From Pseudohongiella nitratireducens (GTDB lineage: Bacteria; Pseudomonadota; Gammaproteobacteria; Pseudomonadales; Pseudohongiellaceae), in NCBI RefSeq assembly GCF_001642735.1, contig NZ_LWHM01000003.1:124001-188000 (forward strand): 64,000 nt of DNA, in the 5' to 3' direction. Below, in pieces: positions 17,357-27,244 of the stretch. Each line of letters opens with the position of its first letter. Within the stretch, counting starts at the first letter, position 1. The notes under the pieces are model-generated. The model searched no databases and had not been told where the DNA came from. It was given only the letters and a program-made list of their open reading frames with translations. Made by a program: the position numbers and the translations under genes.

Positions 17357-18073
17357 ATGGAACTAACGTTGCATCGACCACCACCATCCAAACTCTGCCT
17401 GGCGCATCATTTTTTGCAATATGATCTGCGACAGTTGGGCAACCGCTTCAAACGACGCCTTACAGGCCAGCAAGTGAAGTACATTGCAGAAAACAAATAC
17501 GCCATGCCTGATAGCGAACTTAGCCAGAAAGCTTTGGCCTTTACACGCGAATGCAGTCCCGATTTTCTGCTCAATCACTGCCTGCGAAGTCATGCATTTG
17601 CGGTGGCCCTGGCTGCGGAAATGAAATTACGTTTTGATCCCGAGATTCTATTTATTGGTTCAATACTCCATGATCTCGGGCTGACAGAGAGGTGTGCTGA
17701 TAACGATACTTTTGAATTATCTGGCGCGCGTGCCGCCAGGTCTTTCTGTCAAACAACTGGGATGGATAGCCAGCGAAGCGACCTGATACATGAGATGGTG
17801 GCGTTGCATAACGCCATCGGCATAGCCGATACACGTGAAGCTGAAATCGCCTTACTACATTTTGGTGCAGGTGCTGATGTCATCGGCTTGCACCTGAAAG
17901 ATATTCACCCACGCACATTACGCGAAATCATATCCAGGTACCCTCGTGAAAATTTTTCCGAAGCAATGGCAGAGCTGATTCAAAAACAAATAGAACAGAA
18001 ACCTAAAAGTTACATGAGCACCATGGTCAGGATGGGCTTCCTGAACAAAATGCAGGCTCTCTCCCTTGATTGA
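17357..18073 (+). CDS. HD domain phosphohydrolase-like protein
   Basis: A 238-residue HD-superfamily protein. The metal motif reads SHAFAVAL (first His) and SILHDLGLTERC (the HD doublet), with later histidines in EMVALHNAIGIAD. This pattern resembles the cyanamide hydratase/DdI1-like HD group more than nucleotidases, but substrate is unknown. The first 55 residues are basic and carry no recognised domain. The ATG at 17357 has AGGG about ten bases upstream. Its divergent partner is a GlxA-type regulator, so induction by a small molecule that this enzyme may degrade is plausible. Confidence 0.8.
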   Translation: MELTLHRPPPSKLCLAHHFLQYDLRQLGNRFKRRLTGQQVKYIAENKYAMPDSELSQKALAFTRECSPDFLLNHCLRSHAFAVALAAEMKLRFDPEILFIGSILHDLGLTERCADNDTFELSGARAARSFCQTTGMDSQRSDLIHEMVALHNAIGIADTREAEIALLHFGAGADVIGLHLKDIHPRTLREIISRYPRENFSEAMAELIQKQIEQKPKSYMSTMVRMGFLNKMQALSLD

Positions 18074-18105
18074 AAACCAGCTTGATTACAACGCCTTTGG
18101 AGCAC

Positions 18106-19689
18106 TCAGGCTTTATTGTCGGCAACAGTAATACCCTTGTTGACGCCACAAGCCTTAACAAAATCATTATCGTGACTGACCATAATAAATGCTCCCTGGT
18201 ATTGCTTCAATGCATCAGCCAATACCTGTTTGCCATCCAGGTCCAGGTGGTTGTCTGGTTCATCCAGCAACAATAGCCGCTCTCCCGGCTGGTAGCTGAC
18301 CATTAGCACTGCCAGCTTCATTTTTTCACCACCACTGAGTTGGTTAACGTATTTGAATACAGCATCAGATTCCAGCCCCGCTCCGGCCAGTCGTGTTCTG
18401 GCAGCAGTTTCGCTCATACCCGGGCAAGCATCCAGAAGGTGGTCCAGCACTGAAGTATTGCCATCGAGCGATGCAAAGTCCTGGTCGAGGTAAGAAACGC
18501 TACCCCCCAATCTGACCTCACCTGATAAAGGCTGTAGTGCCCCTGCTATGACTTTTAGCAAGGAAGATTTTCCGCATCCATTATTACCTTGCACATGCAA
18601 TTTATCGGTGCCACTGAGCTGAACACTGATTTCCTGTCCACAACCATAGGGTAGCCTGATCCTGCTAACTGTTAGCAACCTGCCCTTTGCCGACAAGCGC
18701 TCGGGCAAAGCCAGCGTCTGAGTCTTGAGTGCATCCTGTTTGCTTTGTAGTGTGGCTTTTTTTGTTGCCAACTGCTTAGCCTGCGCGGCATCCTGTTTCC
18801 GCCTGGCTGATAACGCTGCTTCAGCGCTGTTCTTCTGATAGTCCAGCAGTAATTTCGACTGGCCACCTGCTTTGCGCACCCGATTTCCTTGCGCCACCCG
18901 TTTTTCTGCCTTCTCGCGGCTGTTTTGCACCTGGCTCTTTAATCGCTTTTTTTCTTGATTCAGTTCATTTAGCTGACGCTCTACAGCACTGACAACGAGG
19001 GATTTTTCTCGCTCATATACATCATAATTGCCACCATATCGGGTTAACCCTAACTGACTCAACTCCCAGATTTCTTCCATTTCCCTGAGCAGAAAACGGT
19101 CATGACTGACCAGCAGGATATGGCCGGGAAATTGGCGGATTTCATCCAGCAACCAACGTTTACCCATACCATCCAAATGATTGGACGGTTCATCAAGCAC
19201 CAGAAAACCGGCACGACTGCGGAACAAACACCACAATCGCAGTCGAGTTAGCTGCCCACCGCTCAGTTGGCTACAAGGTGAATGAATATCTTGCGGCAGC
19301 CCCAATGCGCCCAGCTGCTGAGCTAACTGTTTCTCGATCTGCCAATGATCCCCCACCTGCTCGAACAGTTCAGCTGAACATTCACCCGCAGCAATTCTCT
19401 CCAATGCCAGTAACACGGGCTCAAGACCCAGGTATTGAACGATGGTTCGCTGATCACTCAGAATCTCTCCTGGTTGCTGCTCATATTGAGCAACAGAAAC
19501 AGTCAGTTTTATATGTCCTTTTGTGGGCCTATTGACGCCTGTAATCAGGGAAAGTAACAGCGATTTTCCAATGCCATTCCTACCAAGCAACCCGATGCGA
19601 TTTGAATTTACAGAAAATGAGATGTTTTCAAACAATACTTTGCCGTTATCTAATTGATATGCGACTTTATTGGCTCGACAGACCGACAT
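18106..19689 (-). CDS. ABC-F family ATPase
   Basis: A 527-residue soluble protein with two ABC domains and no membrane segment, the ABC-F layout. Domain 1 has Walker A GLLGRNGIGKSLLL, signature SQLSGGQLTRL and Walker B GFLVLDEPSNHLD; domain 2 has QGNNGCGKSSLL, NQLSGGEKMKLAVL and LLLLDEPDNHLD. Between them is a highly charged linker (about residues 235-330) of coiled-coil type. ABC-F proteins act on stalled or antibiotic-bound ribosomes; which subfamily this is cannot be settled by eye. GGAGGAAT precedes the ATG. The 258 bp between it and the transglutaminase gene downstream show nothing I can name. Confidence 0.92.
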   Translation of the reverse strand: MSVCRANKVAYQLDNGKVLFENISFSVNSNRIGLLGRNGIGKSLLLSLITGVNRPTKGHIKLTVSVAQYEQQPGEILSDQRTIVQYLGLEPVLLALERIAAGECSAELFEQVGDHWQIEKQLAQQLGALGLPQDIHSPCSQLSGGQLTRLRLWCLFRSRAGFLVLDEPSNHLDGMGKRWLLDEIRQFPGHILLVSHDRFLLREMEEIWELSQLGLTRYGGNYDVYEREKSLVVSAVERQLNELNQEKKRLKSQVQNSREKAEKRVAQGNRVRKAGGQSKLLLDYQKNSAEAALSARRKQDAAQAKQLATKKATLQSKQDALKTQTLALPERLSAKGRLLTVSRIRLPYGCGQEISVQLSGTDKLHVQGNNGCGKSSLLKVIAGALQPLSGEVRLGGSVSYLDQDFASLDGNTSVLDHLLDACPGMSETAARTRLAGAGLESDAVFKYVNQLSGGEKMKLAVLMVSYQPGERLLLLDEPDNHLDLDGKQVLADALKQYQGAFIMVSHDNDFVKACGVNKGITVADNKA

Positions 19690-19947
19690 AGATTCCTCCC
19701 AGAATAGCAGGAGAAGTCAGGCAAGATAACGATAATCCAAGTCAGCTTGTGGTACAGCTTTTAGCTGTGCATCGCCATAGACTTGATAGGGAAAGCATCA
19801 AGAGATGCCAGAGACGAAATCTACGCCCACTAACCCTGCATATCCAACATAATTGATAAAAAAATGGATATCACAGGTGTTAGAAAATCACTGGACGCAG
19901 GCTCCTGAAGAAATAGATAGCATAAGTTTATCGTGGACGCAACACGA

Positions 19948-21753
19948 TTAGCAAGTATTACAGATTTCGACAACCATTTTATTGATTTTTCGATAGTCGA
20001 TATTGTTTTGTTTGTATTCGGCTTCTGAAAGCAGATGGCCAAGTTCATGGCACTTGTCAGCCAGATCAGGGCGAGCTGAACTGATTCGGCGCATATGCTC
20101 AAGAATTGTCTCTGAAGGTTCGCGACCCAACCCGACTTTATTCAACTTTCTGTTCAATTTCCGGTACGCTCTTATCGCGGGGGAAAGCTGCTGTTGAGCC
20201 TGCCTGTTAACCAACATGGCGCGCAGCGCGACCAGAACTAACAACCCTCCCAGCAGCCAGGCAGGCAGATTTCCCAATCCTCTGCTATCGAGCCAGTTGC
20301 TCAGGTCTTCAGTACGCAGATTACCTTCATTATCGTACATACCCAGATCCCAACCATACTGCATGGCATCAAGCGTTTCACGGACTGCGTTGTAACCTGG
20401 GACTGAATTTAGAAAAAGACGTAACCGCGTTTCCCGGTCCAGGCCTTGTCGAGATTCATTACCCAGTGAAGATAACCAGGCATCCAGGCCAGAGTGTATT
20501 CTCTCAGGTGCTATAGCAGCCGTCGGATCCAGTCGCTGCCAACCTTCCCCCGGCAACCAGGCCTCTACCCAGGCGTGAGCATTATATTGTGAAACACGCC
20601 AATGGCCGGTTACGTTATTAAAACTGCCACCTTGATAACCGACAACAACACGAGCCGGGATACCGGCTGAACGCAAGAGAAATGTCATCGCTCCCGCATA
20701 GTGTTCACAAAAACCCTCTCTGGTATTGAACAGGAAGTCATCAATGCTTTGCTCACTGTTCTTTTCTGGCGTCAAGGTATAGACATACGGTCTCTCATTG
20801 AAATGACGAAGTACTGCATCAATCAGTAATTGATCATCCTTAAATTGCGCACGCAAACGCATCGCCATGTCATGAGCCTGGCTGTTTCCGACATCAGGCA
20901 ATGCCAGGTTTCTCTCCCGTAATTCCTCATTTAATGTTAGCTGTGTTTGCGCCGGGATCGAAGTGGCCGGATATCGCACACGCTGTCGAATCACATCCGA
21001 TGTCACAATAATTCCGCGTTTGTCACGGTAGGTTTGTGGCCGGGTGGGATAAGCCTGGTGTAGGCCATATAGCCAGTTCTGCTGCGTAGGTTCCAGCGTC
21101 ACCAGATACCGCAACCTTGATTCAGCAGGCACAACAGCAGGAACAGGGTTGATATCAAAATCAAGGCGCCGACTCCGTGACCAGGTCTGACCATCATAGT
21201 TTTCGAGTACCAGTCCCCGCCAGTATAATTCCTCGGGACGAAGGTCGGCTTCGCCATCAAAGCGGACCCGCATGGCCAGAGCGCTGTCACTGACCAATTC
21301 ACTAACAGATCCAGGTGTCATTGTATCGCTGACGCCTGTAGCAGAGCGATCAGCCTGGTTTCTGTCTGACCATCGGGCTCCCGCTGCCAGGATCAGCATT
21401 AACATCACCAGCAAGACAGGAATTGTTAGAACAATTTGTGACAGCGCACTTGCAAGCTGCTCGCGATTTCCCGCACCAGGCCGGCTGTACATCCGCATTA
21501 ACAGCAAAACAACTATGAACAAAAAGTAAGCGACTGACCACCAGGAGTCCGCGTAAGTCATTGCCGCAAGCAAAAGCAGCACAGAGATTATTTGCCAGCG
21601 CATAATCAAACAGACCAGGCAGGGCAATATCAACCACCAGGCTTGCGTTTGCATGGGAGGAAAAACCAATAGGATTGCTGTCATCAATGTGACTGGCACT
21701 ACTATGTCTTGTTTTCCTTTCCTGAAGGGCAAGTTTTCGCTTCTCATTTCCAT
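19948..21753 (-). CDS. tgpA: TgpA-type transmembrane transglutaminase
   Basis: A 601-residue membrane protein with four to six N-terminal transmembrane segments (about residues 20-125), a periplasmic transglutaminase domain, one more membrane helix (about 475-495) and a cytoplasmic DUF4129-type tail. The catalytic triad is visible: C349 in TREGFCEHYAG, H393 in YNAHAWVEAW and D409 in WQRLDPTA. Homologues such as Pseudomonas TgpA are needed for growth; the substrate is not known. It is the last gene of the moxR-DUF58-tgpA operon; the ATG at 21747 forms an ATGA overlap with the DUF58 stop and is an equally good start. Confidence 0.92.
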   Translation of the reverse strand: MEMRSENLPFRKGKQDIVVPVTLMTAILLVFPPMQTQAWWLILPCLVCLIMRWQIISVLLLLAAMTYADSWWSVAYFLFIVVLLLMRMYSRPGAGNREQLASALSQIVLTIPVLLVMLMLILAAGARWSDRNQADRSATGVSDTMTPGSVSELVSDSALAMRVRFDGEADLRPEELYWRGLVLENYDGQTWSRSRRLDFDINPVPAVVPAESRLRYLVTLEPTQQNWLYGLHQAYPTRPQTYRDKRGIIVTSDVIRQRVRYPATSIPAQTQLTLNEELRERNLALPDVGNSQAHDMAMRLRAQFKDDQLLIDAVLRHFNERPYVYTLTPEKNSEQSIDDFLFNTREGFCEHYAGAMTFLLRSAGIPARVVVGYQGGSFNNVTGHWRVSQYNAHAWVEAWLPGEGWQRLDPTAAIAPERIHSGLDAWLSSLGNESRQGLDRETRLRLFLNSVPGYNAVRETLDAMQYGWDLGMYDNEGNLRTEDLSNWLDSRGLGNLPAWLLGGLLVLVALRAMLVNRQAQQQLSPAIRAYRKLNRKLNKVGLGREPSETILEHMRRISSARPDLADKCHELGHLLSEAEYKQNNIDYRKINKMVVEICNTC

Positions 21754-22772
21754 AAAGCCAGGGCCTGCAGCAATTTATGTTTATGAGCCTCACCCCAGCC
21801 AGGTTTTATCTCCTTCGAACCAGGCAATATCAGCCCCACTTTTTGCTGTCCCCGACTGATCAGCAGTACAACCAGGTAACTCAGACAAGACAATGCCGCT
21901 TCTGGATCACGCCCCGGAAACATGGCCATAGACAACATGACCGGAGCATCGCCCTCCGATACAAACTGTTTGGTTTTCAACCCCTGTCCTCTGGCAAGGG
22001 ATTGCCAGGCGATACGTCGTCGGCTATCTCCCAGGGAATAACTCCTTAATCCAAAGAAGTCATCCACACCCGATTGCCTCGCTGTCAATTGATTGCCCTG
22101 GCTGGACTCCGGCACATCGTTGTACCGTTCTGGCATAGCACAAACAGCAGGCCGAGGGTAAACCAGGTAGCGCATGTTCAGGTGAGGACGACTCCATGAC
22201 TGCCATAACCCGGCAGGGTATCGCGTACGCAGCAACATCCTTGGCGCCTGGAAAACACCACGCCTGTCAGTCTCGACTGACAGATGGATGGCTGAATTAC
22301 TCCCTGTTATCTCTCTCTGCGGCTGAAGCTCATTGTTGTTAAACCCAATCCAGATATCATGATGTGATCGTCGCAAGCCTGCAGGAGAAATACTGATTGA
22401 TAACTGTGCTTTTTCACCGGCAAAGCAGCGCGCGCGAGGAAGCTCATTCGACTCCTCACTAATAGCCAGTTGCAAGCCACTAAGGTTGCGATAACAAAGC
22501 ACAAGACTGAGCAGGAACAAACTCAACAGTGTGGCTGTTAACAATATAGAGAATGGATTTCTTTCAGCGACAGCAATAACCAGCACGACAGCTGCACCAA
22601 AACCAAACAATGCACCCTGGATTGTCGGCAGAATAAATATGGATCGCTGGCCCAACCTGAGTGAAGACGCAGGGGGGACACGCCGGTCAAGCCAGCGCTC
22701 CTGACGTTTCGTTAGATAATGGCGCCAGTGCTGTCTTATGCTGCCAGAACGTCGACTGAGTCCACTATCCAT
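21744..22772 (-). CDS. DUF58 domain protein
   Basis: A 342-residue protein with two transmembrane helices near the N-terminus (about residues 45-95) and a C-terminal DUF58 domain, recognised by VDDFFGLRSYSLGDSRRRIAWQSLARGQGLKTKQF-like sequence around 225-260 (the YxxGDxxRxIxW core). DUF58 proteins resemble von Willebrand A domains and partner with MoxR ATPases. The 5' end overlaps moxR by 37 bases, and the 3' end overlaps tgpA, so the three genes are one operon. Confidence 0.91.
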   Translation of the reverse strand: MDSGLSRRSGSIRQHWRHYLTKRQERWLDRRVPPASSLRLGQRSIFILPTIQGALFGFGAAVVLVIAVAERNPFSILLTATLLSLFLLSLVLCYRNLSGLQLAISEESNELPRARCFAGEKAQLSISISPAGLRRSHHDIWIGFNNNELQPQREITGSNSAIHLSVETDRRGVFQAPRMLLRTRYPAGLWQSWSRPHLNMRYLVYPRPAVCAMPERYNDVPESSQGNQLTARQSGVDDFFGLRSYSLGDSRRRIAWQSLARGQGLKTKQFVSEGDAPVMLSMAMFPGRDPEAALSCLSYLVVLLISRGQQKVGLILPGSKEIKPGWGEAHKHKLLQALALWK

Positions 22773-23686
22773 TGTGCCAATGTCCTGCGCTGCTGTGAAA
22801 GATGGCTTGCAGACTCTGGCATGTAACCCATGTCATCTGCCGGAACGATGCGATGGTCACATACCGCTGGAAATATGACCTGGACATCATCTGGTGTGAC
22901 ATACTCCCTGCCCTCCAGCAAGGCAAAACACCGTGCTGCCCTGACAACAGCAATACCACCCCGTGGGGATAACCCTAGCCGTATTCGGTCAGATTCTCTG
23001 CTGAACTCAATAAGACGCTGAATATAATCCAGTACGCTATCACTGCAATGTACTTGCCTGAGCTGACCGCGCCACTGCTGCAGATCTGCTAATGACAGGC
23101 AAGCAGATACCGGCTCATGCTTAAGCCGCACATCAGGCTGGGCAAGCAACTCTCGTTCAGCCTGACGATCCGGGTAGCCCAGCGAAAGGCACATCAGAAA
23201 ACGATCTGTTTGAGACTCTGGCAACGGGTAAGTGCCTGCCAACTCAGATGGGTTTTGCGTGGCGATAACAAAAAAAGGAGCTGGCAACTGACGAGTCTGC
23301 CCATCCAATGACACTTGCCCCTCCTCCATCGCTTCCAGCAACGCACTCTGGGTTCTCGGCGTGGCACGATTTATTTCATCCGCCATCAGTACCTGACAGA
23401 ATATCGGGCCTTCATGAAAGTGAAACTTTCCCGAAGAAGGATCAAAAACAGACCCGCCCAGAATATCGGCAGGCAGCAAGTCACTGGTGAACTGAACCCG
23501 CCGGAAAGACAACCCCATGATGCCAGCCAGTGCATGCGCCAATGTGGTCTTACCCATGCCTGGCAAGTCTTCCAGCAACAGGTGCCCATCACTGAGCAAG
23601 CAGCATAACGCCAGCTTGACCTGCTCCTCTTTGCCTAATACTGTGTTGTTCAATTGTTGTAACGCGGCTTGAATCTTGTCTTGCAT
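22736..23686 (-). CDS. MoxR-family AAA+ ATPase
   Basis: A 316-residue AAA+ ATPase of the MoxR group, chaperone-like proteins that act on VWA/DUF58 partners. Visible motifs are Walker A DLPGMGKTTLA, Walker B VLMADEINRATPRTQSALLEAM, sensor-type FFVIATQNPSE and the conserved GLSPRGG. It opens the operon with the DUF58 and TgpA genes. I start it at the ATG at 23686 (MQDKIQAAL); a GTG 12 bases upstream is possible. No clear ribosome binding site precedes either. Confidence 0.93.
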   Translation of the reverse strand: MQDKIQAALQQLNNTVLGKEEQVKLALCCLLSDGHLLLEDLPGMGKTTLAHALAGIMGLSFRRVQFTSDLLPADILGGSVFDPSSGKFHFHEGPIFCQVLMADEINRATPRTQSALLEAMEEGQVSLDGQTRQLPAPFFVIATQNPSELAGTYPLPESQTDRFLMCLSLGYPDRQAERELLAQPDVRLKHEPVSACLSLADLQQWRGQLRQVHCSDSVLDYIQRLIEFSRESDRIRLGLSPRGGIAVVRAARCFALLEGREYVTPDDVQVIFPAVCDHRIVPADDMGYMPESASHLSQQRRTLAQWIVDSVDVLAA

Positions 23687-23799
23687 TGGATATTGCACAG
23701 TTAAACGCCCTTAGTTGATCCAAATGCTCTCCCTAACTGTATATATGCCCATCAGACATGTCCAGATACCTGCTCCTTCTATACATAAGGCCTTCATTT

Positions 23800-24984
23800 A
23801 TGCGTCACACCCCGCTATTGCTACTTTTTCTCTTTACCCTACTGCCTGCCCTGACACCCGCTTACGGCCAAGGCAGACCATCGCCCTATCCGCTACCCTC
23901 GGCGCCGGTTGAACTCGAAACCTATAACGCAACAGTGAAGGCCACCGTTGTTGCACAAGGCATACCTCGCCCCTTCGGCTTTGAGGTGCTGCCAAATGGC
24001 GACATTCTGATCACCGACCGTTATTCACCGGCATTGCGAGTCATTCAGGGGAACGAACTGATCCCAGAGCCCATGCAAGGTCTTCCCCCGGTTCGTACCG
24101 GGTTTCACTCAGGCCTGCTGGATGTCATTGCTCACCCGCTGTTTTCTGATAACCAACTGATCTACCTGACTTATCATGTCGCACTGGATAACGATGGCGA
24201 ATACGCCATAGCGCTTGGACGGGGCCGATATGATGGCAGTATCGAACTGAAAGACTTTGAACAGCTTTTTGAAGGCACCCCGATGACAATCTCGGGCGGT
24301 TCACGCATGGCCTTTGCACCTGACGGCAAGCTGTTTGTTACGGTGGGTGGAGCTATGGACAGACGCCCCCTGGCCCAGGACCTTAGTCGACTTGAAGGCA
24401 AAGTATTACGACTTAACGAAAACGGCACGATACCGGCTGACAACCCCTTTATCGATCACGCAGATGCTCACCCGGCGATCTATTCTTACGGTCACCGCGA
24501 TCAATATGCTATTGCGATTCACCCCGAATCCGGCGAGCTATTTCATGCCGAACTCGGACCATTAGGTGGTGATAAGCTGAATATTATCAAACCCGGAGCA
24601 AACTACGGTTGGCCACTGTATGGCTACGGTAGTTATAACGATGGCGAGCCCATGGAAAAATTACCCAGAGAAGGTTATGAATCAGCGATTCTGATCTGGC
24701 AACCCGGCATTGTCCCCTCTGGTTTACTGTTTTACACGGGAGAAGCATTCCCGCAATGGCAGGGGCAAATGCTGGCGGGCAGCATCCAGAGAGGCAGAAT
24801 CCCCGGCACCGGTGGTTTGGAGCGCGTTGTGTTCGATAACCTGATGCAGGAGGTACAGCGCGAAACCATGGTGACCGAATTACGGCAGCGAATCCGTGAT
24901 GTCAGCCAGGGACCCGATGGTGCTATTTACCTTCTCACAGAGGAAGAAAATGGCGCAGTAATAAAATTAGAGCCTGCGTCTTAA
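23800..24984 (+). CDS. PQQ-dependent aldose sugar dehydrogenase family protein
   Basis: A 394-residue periplasmic beta-propeller of the soluble glucose/aldose sugar dehydrogenase family (YliI-like). It has a signal peptide ending PAYGQ, then propeller blades with RPFGFEVLPNGDILITDR, FHSGLLDVIAHPLF (catalytic histidine region), SYGHRDQYAIAIHPESGEL and GDKLNIIKPGANYGWP, which are family signatures for PQQ and calcium binding. It would oxidise sugars with PQQ as cofactor. The ATG at 23800 has AAGG nine bases upstream and leads straight into the signal peptide; an ATG at 23758 is less likely. It converges on the SIP gene with an eight-base gap. Confidence 0.92.
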   Translation: MRHTPLLLLFLFTLLPALTPAYGQGRPSPYPLPSAPVELETYNATVKATVVAQGIPRPFGFEVLPNGDILITDRYSPALRVIQGNELIPEPMQGLPPVRTGFHSGLLDVIAHPLFSDNQLIYLTYHVALDNDGEYAIALGRGRYDGSIELKDFEQLFEGTPMTISGGSRMAFAPDGKLFVTVGGAMDRRPLAQDLSRLEGKVLRLNENGTIPADNPFIDHADAHPAIYSYGHRDQYAIAIHPESGELFHAELGPLGGDKLNIIKPGANYGWPLYGYGSYNDGEPMEKLPREGYESAILIWQPGIVPSGLLFYTGEAFPQWQGQMLAGSIQRGRIPGTGGLERVVFDNLMQEVQRETMVTELRQRIRDVSQGPDGAIYLLTEEENGAVIKLEPAS

Positions 24985-24992
24985 GTTCTGGT

Positions 24993-25790
24993 TCAATTTA
25001 CACTTTCTTCCTGCGTGGCATCTTTCTGTTTAGCGATCTTATGCTGATCTTCAGAGTTGCCACGTTTCCAGTAACTGCTGATATAAATAGATCGCTTGTC
25101 AATGTTACGGGTAAATTTGAAGTGCTTCCTCAATTGCTTCATTGCACCAAACTCGCAGGCGCACCACACATAAGGCTGACCATCTAGCCATTGCAGCGCA
25201 AACACAGTGTCCAGGAACTTCTCCTGGTCACTGTGGCTGTCACTGATCACCCATTTAATTTCCACACCTGCCGGCACTGATATTGGTTGAATATCCAGCT
25301 CACTGCTGATTTCAATAACAGCGTATCCTTTTGCCTCCGGTGGCAGTTGTTCCAGGTTGCAGCTTATTGCTGGCAAAGCAGTCATGTCTCCGGCAAACAA
25401 AAACCAGTCGGCACGGTTATCAACAAGCTTTATCGGCCCGGGCCCCACGATAACCACTTCATCACCTTCGGCAGCAATTTGCGCCCATTTCGACGCCGGA
25501 CCTTCACTGTCTTTATGCAGCACAAAATCAACCGTCAGTTTCTTTGTTGCAGGCTCAAACTTGCGAACCGTATAGGTACGCATCAATGGTTTGTCAGGCG
25601 CCAGCATTTCCAGTTGCTCCTTACTGCTGACTATATTCCCCTGTTGGGAGAACAGAAATTTAATGTAGCCACTTTCACTATCGTGTGGAAATGTCGCCAA
25701 CTCTTCACCCGTTAATACGATGCGCTGCATGTGCGGAGTCAGAGTGTTTGAGGAAACGACAGTTAATGTTCTCAGTTCTTTCTTTGCCAT
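24993..25790 (-). CDS. siderophore-interacting protein (ViuB-like flavin reductase)
   Basis: A 265-residue cytosolic FAD-binding protein of the SIP family, which uses NAD(P)H to reduce iron in ferric siderophores and release it. The FAD-binding motif is RTYTVRKFEP (arginine-x-tyrosine-threonine), followed by GPASKWAQIAAEGDEVVIVGPG and the C-terminal NAD domain with WCACEFGAMKQLRKHF. The ATG at 25790 has AAGG eight bases upstream; an upstream GTG/ATG start would overlap the PH-domain gene. No siderophore receptor or synthesis gene is nearby and I found no convincing Fur box. Confidence 0.92.
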   Translation of the reverse strand: MAKKELRTLTVVSSNTLTPHMQRIVLTGEELATFPHDSESGYIKFLFSQQGNIVSSKEQLEMLAPDKPLMRTYTVRKFEPATKKLTVDFVLHKDSEGPASKWAQIAAEGDEVVIVGPGPIKLVDNRADWFLFAGDMTALPAISCNLEQLPPEAKGYAVIEISSELDIQPISVPAGVEIKWVISDSHSDQEKFLDTVFALQWLDGQPYVWCACEFGAMKQLRKHFKFTRNIDKRSIYISSYWKRGNSEDQHKIAKQKDATQEESVN

Positions 25791-25846
25791 GGTAAAACCT
25801 TGTAGTGCTGCGCTGCTATACAGAAAATCTGTATCACAAACCAGTG

Positions 25847-26248
25847 TCAAGACAACTGCTTAATCGCTGCCAGAAACTCACTCTTATCTCTGGGCGAGAC
25901 CATCAGAGACTTCCCCTGTTGATACTGTATTTGTATCCTGTCCATTGACAGGGCCGGACTGGACAACGGATTTTTTGTGTTTCTAACACTGGTTATTGAA
26001 GCGATAGGAATGTCCCAGGAAAAAGGACCGCTTTTTACTTTAAGGGTTTCTGTCGAAACGATATATCGTGTCCCAAACAGAATCCACAACGGCAGCGCGA
26101 CACCAGCCGCCAATAGCAATAATGAAAACAGTGTGCCCGCGATGTCCATGCTAATGACCATCCCAAGTGTCACTAACAGACTTAACGCTGCTGAAACGAG
26201 GATGATTAACCCTAACCAGAGATCTATCTTGGATTTGAATACTTGCAT
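25847..26248 (-). CDS. bacterial PH domain membrane protein
   Basis: A 133-residue protein with two N-terminal transmembrane helices (about residues 10-33 and 38-58) followed by a small PH-like domain of the YyaB/DUF1200 type: RYIVSTETLKVKSGPFSWDI, ITSVRNTKNPLSSPALS and DRIQIQY. Function of this family is not known; it is a membrane-tethered domain facing the cytoplasm. It lies directly upstream of the siderophore-interacting protein gene on the same strand and could be co-transcribed. Confidence 0.82.
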   Translation of the reverse strand: MQVFKSKIDLWLGLIILVSAALSLLVTLGMVISMDIAGTLFSLLLLAAGVALPLWILFGTRYIVSTETLKVKSGPFSWDIPIASITSVRNTKNPLSSPALSMDRIQIQYQQGKSLMVSPRDKSEFLAAIKQLS

Positions 26249-26258
26249 TAAAGCTGCC

Positions 26259-27173
26259 TCAGTGTTTCTGCGCTGACATTAACCAAGGGTACACGAAAAC
26301 AACCATCACAATAAGAAACGCTCCAGAATAGAAGCTGAGAGTCAGCTCTTCCTGTTCATTAAGCAGTATCGCTGCCAGTAAAATAGCATAGACAGGCTCA
26401 AGATTAACGACTAACGCACTGGCGTAAGCGGACAGTTTTCTCAGTGCAAGCAATGACAATGCAAAGGGCAGCAGTGTGCAGGCACCGGCAAGCAACAGCA
26501 ACCAGAACCAGTCCTGTCTATCTGGCCAGGGCAGCACTGTGCCACTTTCAACCGTTAGTCCGGGTAGTGCTGGCATTGAAAATACGACAGAGAGTGTCGA
26601 AAGTGTCAGCAGAAATATGCCTCCTGCTGCCATTTCAATACCCGTTACCGTCAGTGGTTCACCTCGCAGGACCAGCCTCTTATTCAGTGCAGCAAAGATA
26701 GCTACAAAAAAAGCGGACGTAATGCCCATGATTATGCCCGCATTCATGTTTTGCGGCGTCCCGCCGACAACTAAGATGATACCCGGTAAAACCATGATTG
26801 CTAAAAGCAGTTCAGACAGCCGAAACCGCCTCCCAACCAGCAAGGGCTCAGTCAAGGACAGAAAGACAGGGACAGTGGCAATACAAGTGACGGCAACTGA
26901 AGCATTGGCTAGCTTGATCGCACCGTAAAACGTTAACCAGTGCAAAGCGACAAGCATACCAACACCGCTAAACGCCATCAGGTCATGACGGGACATGCTA
27001 CGGATATTGCGCCAGATTGATGGAATCAGTAGTAGCGCCAGGGCGACCAGACCCATCCGCCAAATTACCAAAGGCAGGGCATCCAGAGTGATCACTTTAC
27101 CCAGGATCGCGGTAAAGCCCCAGAGCACCACACAGAAGTGGATTTGCAGCCAAGGGAGACGGGTATCTGACAT
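26259..27173 (-). CDS. EamA/DMT family transporter
   Basis: A 304-residue inner-membrane protein with ten hydrophobic helices in two EamA repeats (about residues 8-135 and 150-300), the layout of the drug/metabolite transporter superfamily. The opening FCVVLWGFTAILGKVI is typical. Members export amino acids, metabolites or drugs; substrate is not predictable. It ends ten bases before the PH-domain gene start, so the order EamA, PH, SIP may be one transcript. Confidence 0.92.
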   Translation of the reverse strand: MSDTRLPWLQIHFCVVLWGFTAILGKVITLDALPLVIWRMGLVALALLLIPSIWRNIRSMSRHDLMAFSGVGMLVALHWLTFYGAIKLANASVAVTCIATVPVFLSLTEPLLVGRRFRLSELLLAIMVLPGIILVVGGTPQNMNAGIIMGITSAFFVAIFAALNKRLVLRGEPLTVTGIEMAAGGIFLLTLSTLSVVFSMPALPGLTVESGTVLPWPDRQDWFWLLLLAGACTLLPFALSLLALRKLSAYASALVVNLEPVYAILLAAILLNEQEELTLSFYSGAFLIVMVVFVYPWLMSAQKH

Positions 27174-27244
27174 AGAGCTATACTAGCATGACATCATTTA
27201 TTCGATGGATAATAACAATGAACTTTTGCTCACGTATTGCATGA